A DNA stretch of 60,346 nucleotides, taken from NCBI GenBank assembly GCA_964611185.1, contig CAZSXE010000011.1, positions 1 through 60,346 of the forward strand. Reading direction: 5' to 3'. This document shows positions 60,305 to 60,346 of the stretch, piece by piece. The stretch is from CAAGNP01 sp964611185 (GTDB lineage Bacteria > Bacteroidota > Bacteroidia > Bacteroidales > UBA932). Below the pieces are notes generated by a model, which was not told the origin of the DNA, did no database searches, and worked only from the letters and a program-made list of their open reading frames with translations. A program made the translations under genes and the position numbers. Numbering within the stretch: the first letter of the stretch is position 1; every line of letters begins with the position of its first letter.

Positions 60305-60340
60305 TGTCGCTGGCGCGACATTTCCCCCGATGGGGGGAAA
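60305..60340. other. Two adjacent perfect hairpins after tRNA-Arg
   Basis: TGTCGC/GCGACA (60305-60310 with 60315-60320, 4-base loop) is followed directly by TTTCCCCC/GGGGGAAA (60321-60328 with 60333-60340, loop GATG). They begin 17 bp after the tRNA and run to near the window end. There is no T-run within the window, so they are not a classic terminator; they might be tRNA-processing signals or the edge of a repeat element. Confidence 0.6.
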
Positions 60341-60346
60341 AGGATG

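Overview
The window looks like a draft-assembly contig from an anaerobic member of Bacteroidota, most likely order Bacteroidales. The evidence is a SusC/SusD pair, paired YjgP/YjgQ permeases, SurA and OstA-like outer-membrane assembly genes, Rnf and pyruvate:ferredoxin oxidoreductase for anaerobic energy metabolism, FabK, and many intergenic matches to the Bacteroidota promoter (-7 TAnnTTTG, sometimes with -33 TTTG 19-21 bp upstream). Genes are tightly packed, often overlapping as TAATG or ATGA, and no gene-free stretch exceeds about 150 bp. I see no phage, transposon, CRISPR array or integrated element.

Layout. 61-7991 (minus): alaS, LptF-type permease, fmt, thiamine pyrophosphokinase, tgt, LptG-type permease. 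8080-13187 (plus): two tandem M23 peptidases, MerR-like regulator, Nif3-like protein, coiled-coil zinc-ribbon protein, class III aminotransferase. 13247-21330 (plus): dnaB, DUF3108 protein, RseC-like protein, rnfBCDGEA and a small TPR protein. 21472-23333: glyA and a SpoU methyltransferase, divergent. 23480-27022 (plus): an 892-904 residue-class coiled-coil lipoprotein (897 aa from the chosen start) and an outer-membrane barrel. 27038-30385: a YgjP-like metallopeptidase (minus), rpsO and pnp. 30496-33347 (minus): NlpC/P60 lipoprotein, Tat-signal dipeptide epimerase, Lys/Ala-tailed protein. 33457-40924 (plus): YhcH-like protein, radical SAM protein, guaB, two SurA-type proteins and an OstA-like protein interrupted by a 100-N gap. 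41006-45435 (plus): hutH-hutI-ftcD. 45404-50753: a membrane LytTR regulator (minus) divergent from fabH-fabK-fabF-fabZ-fabG. 50844-60135 (minus): SusD, SusC, nifJ, fabD. 60216-60287: tRNA-Arg(CCG).

How the genes fit together. NifJ would make reduced ferredoxin from pyruvate and Rnf would re-oxidise it with NAD+ to build an ion gradient. The hut genes supply glutamate and one-carbon units from histidine, with GlyA also feeding one-carbon metabolism. The fab genes, permeases, SurA-like and OstA-like proteins serve the envelope.

The most interesting signals are: (1) a helically phased series of TTYGCCAC-like direct repeats, period 20-21 bp, between the LytTR membrane regulator and the fab operon, suggesting an undescribed lipid-synthesis control circuit; (2) a perfect palindrome sitting in the hut promoter spacer, with a comparable palindrome upstream of fabH; (3) a scaffold gap flanked by an exact 55-bp duplication, whose collapse restores an intact 727-residue OstA-like gene; (4) a Tgt without the usual zinc-binding cysteines; and (5) an exported-looking dipeptide epimerase beside an NlpC/P60 peptidase. 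Assignments come from reading motifs and general family knowledge; no database search was run.
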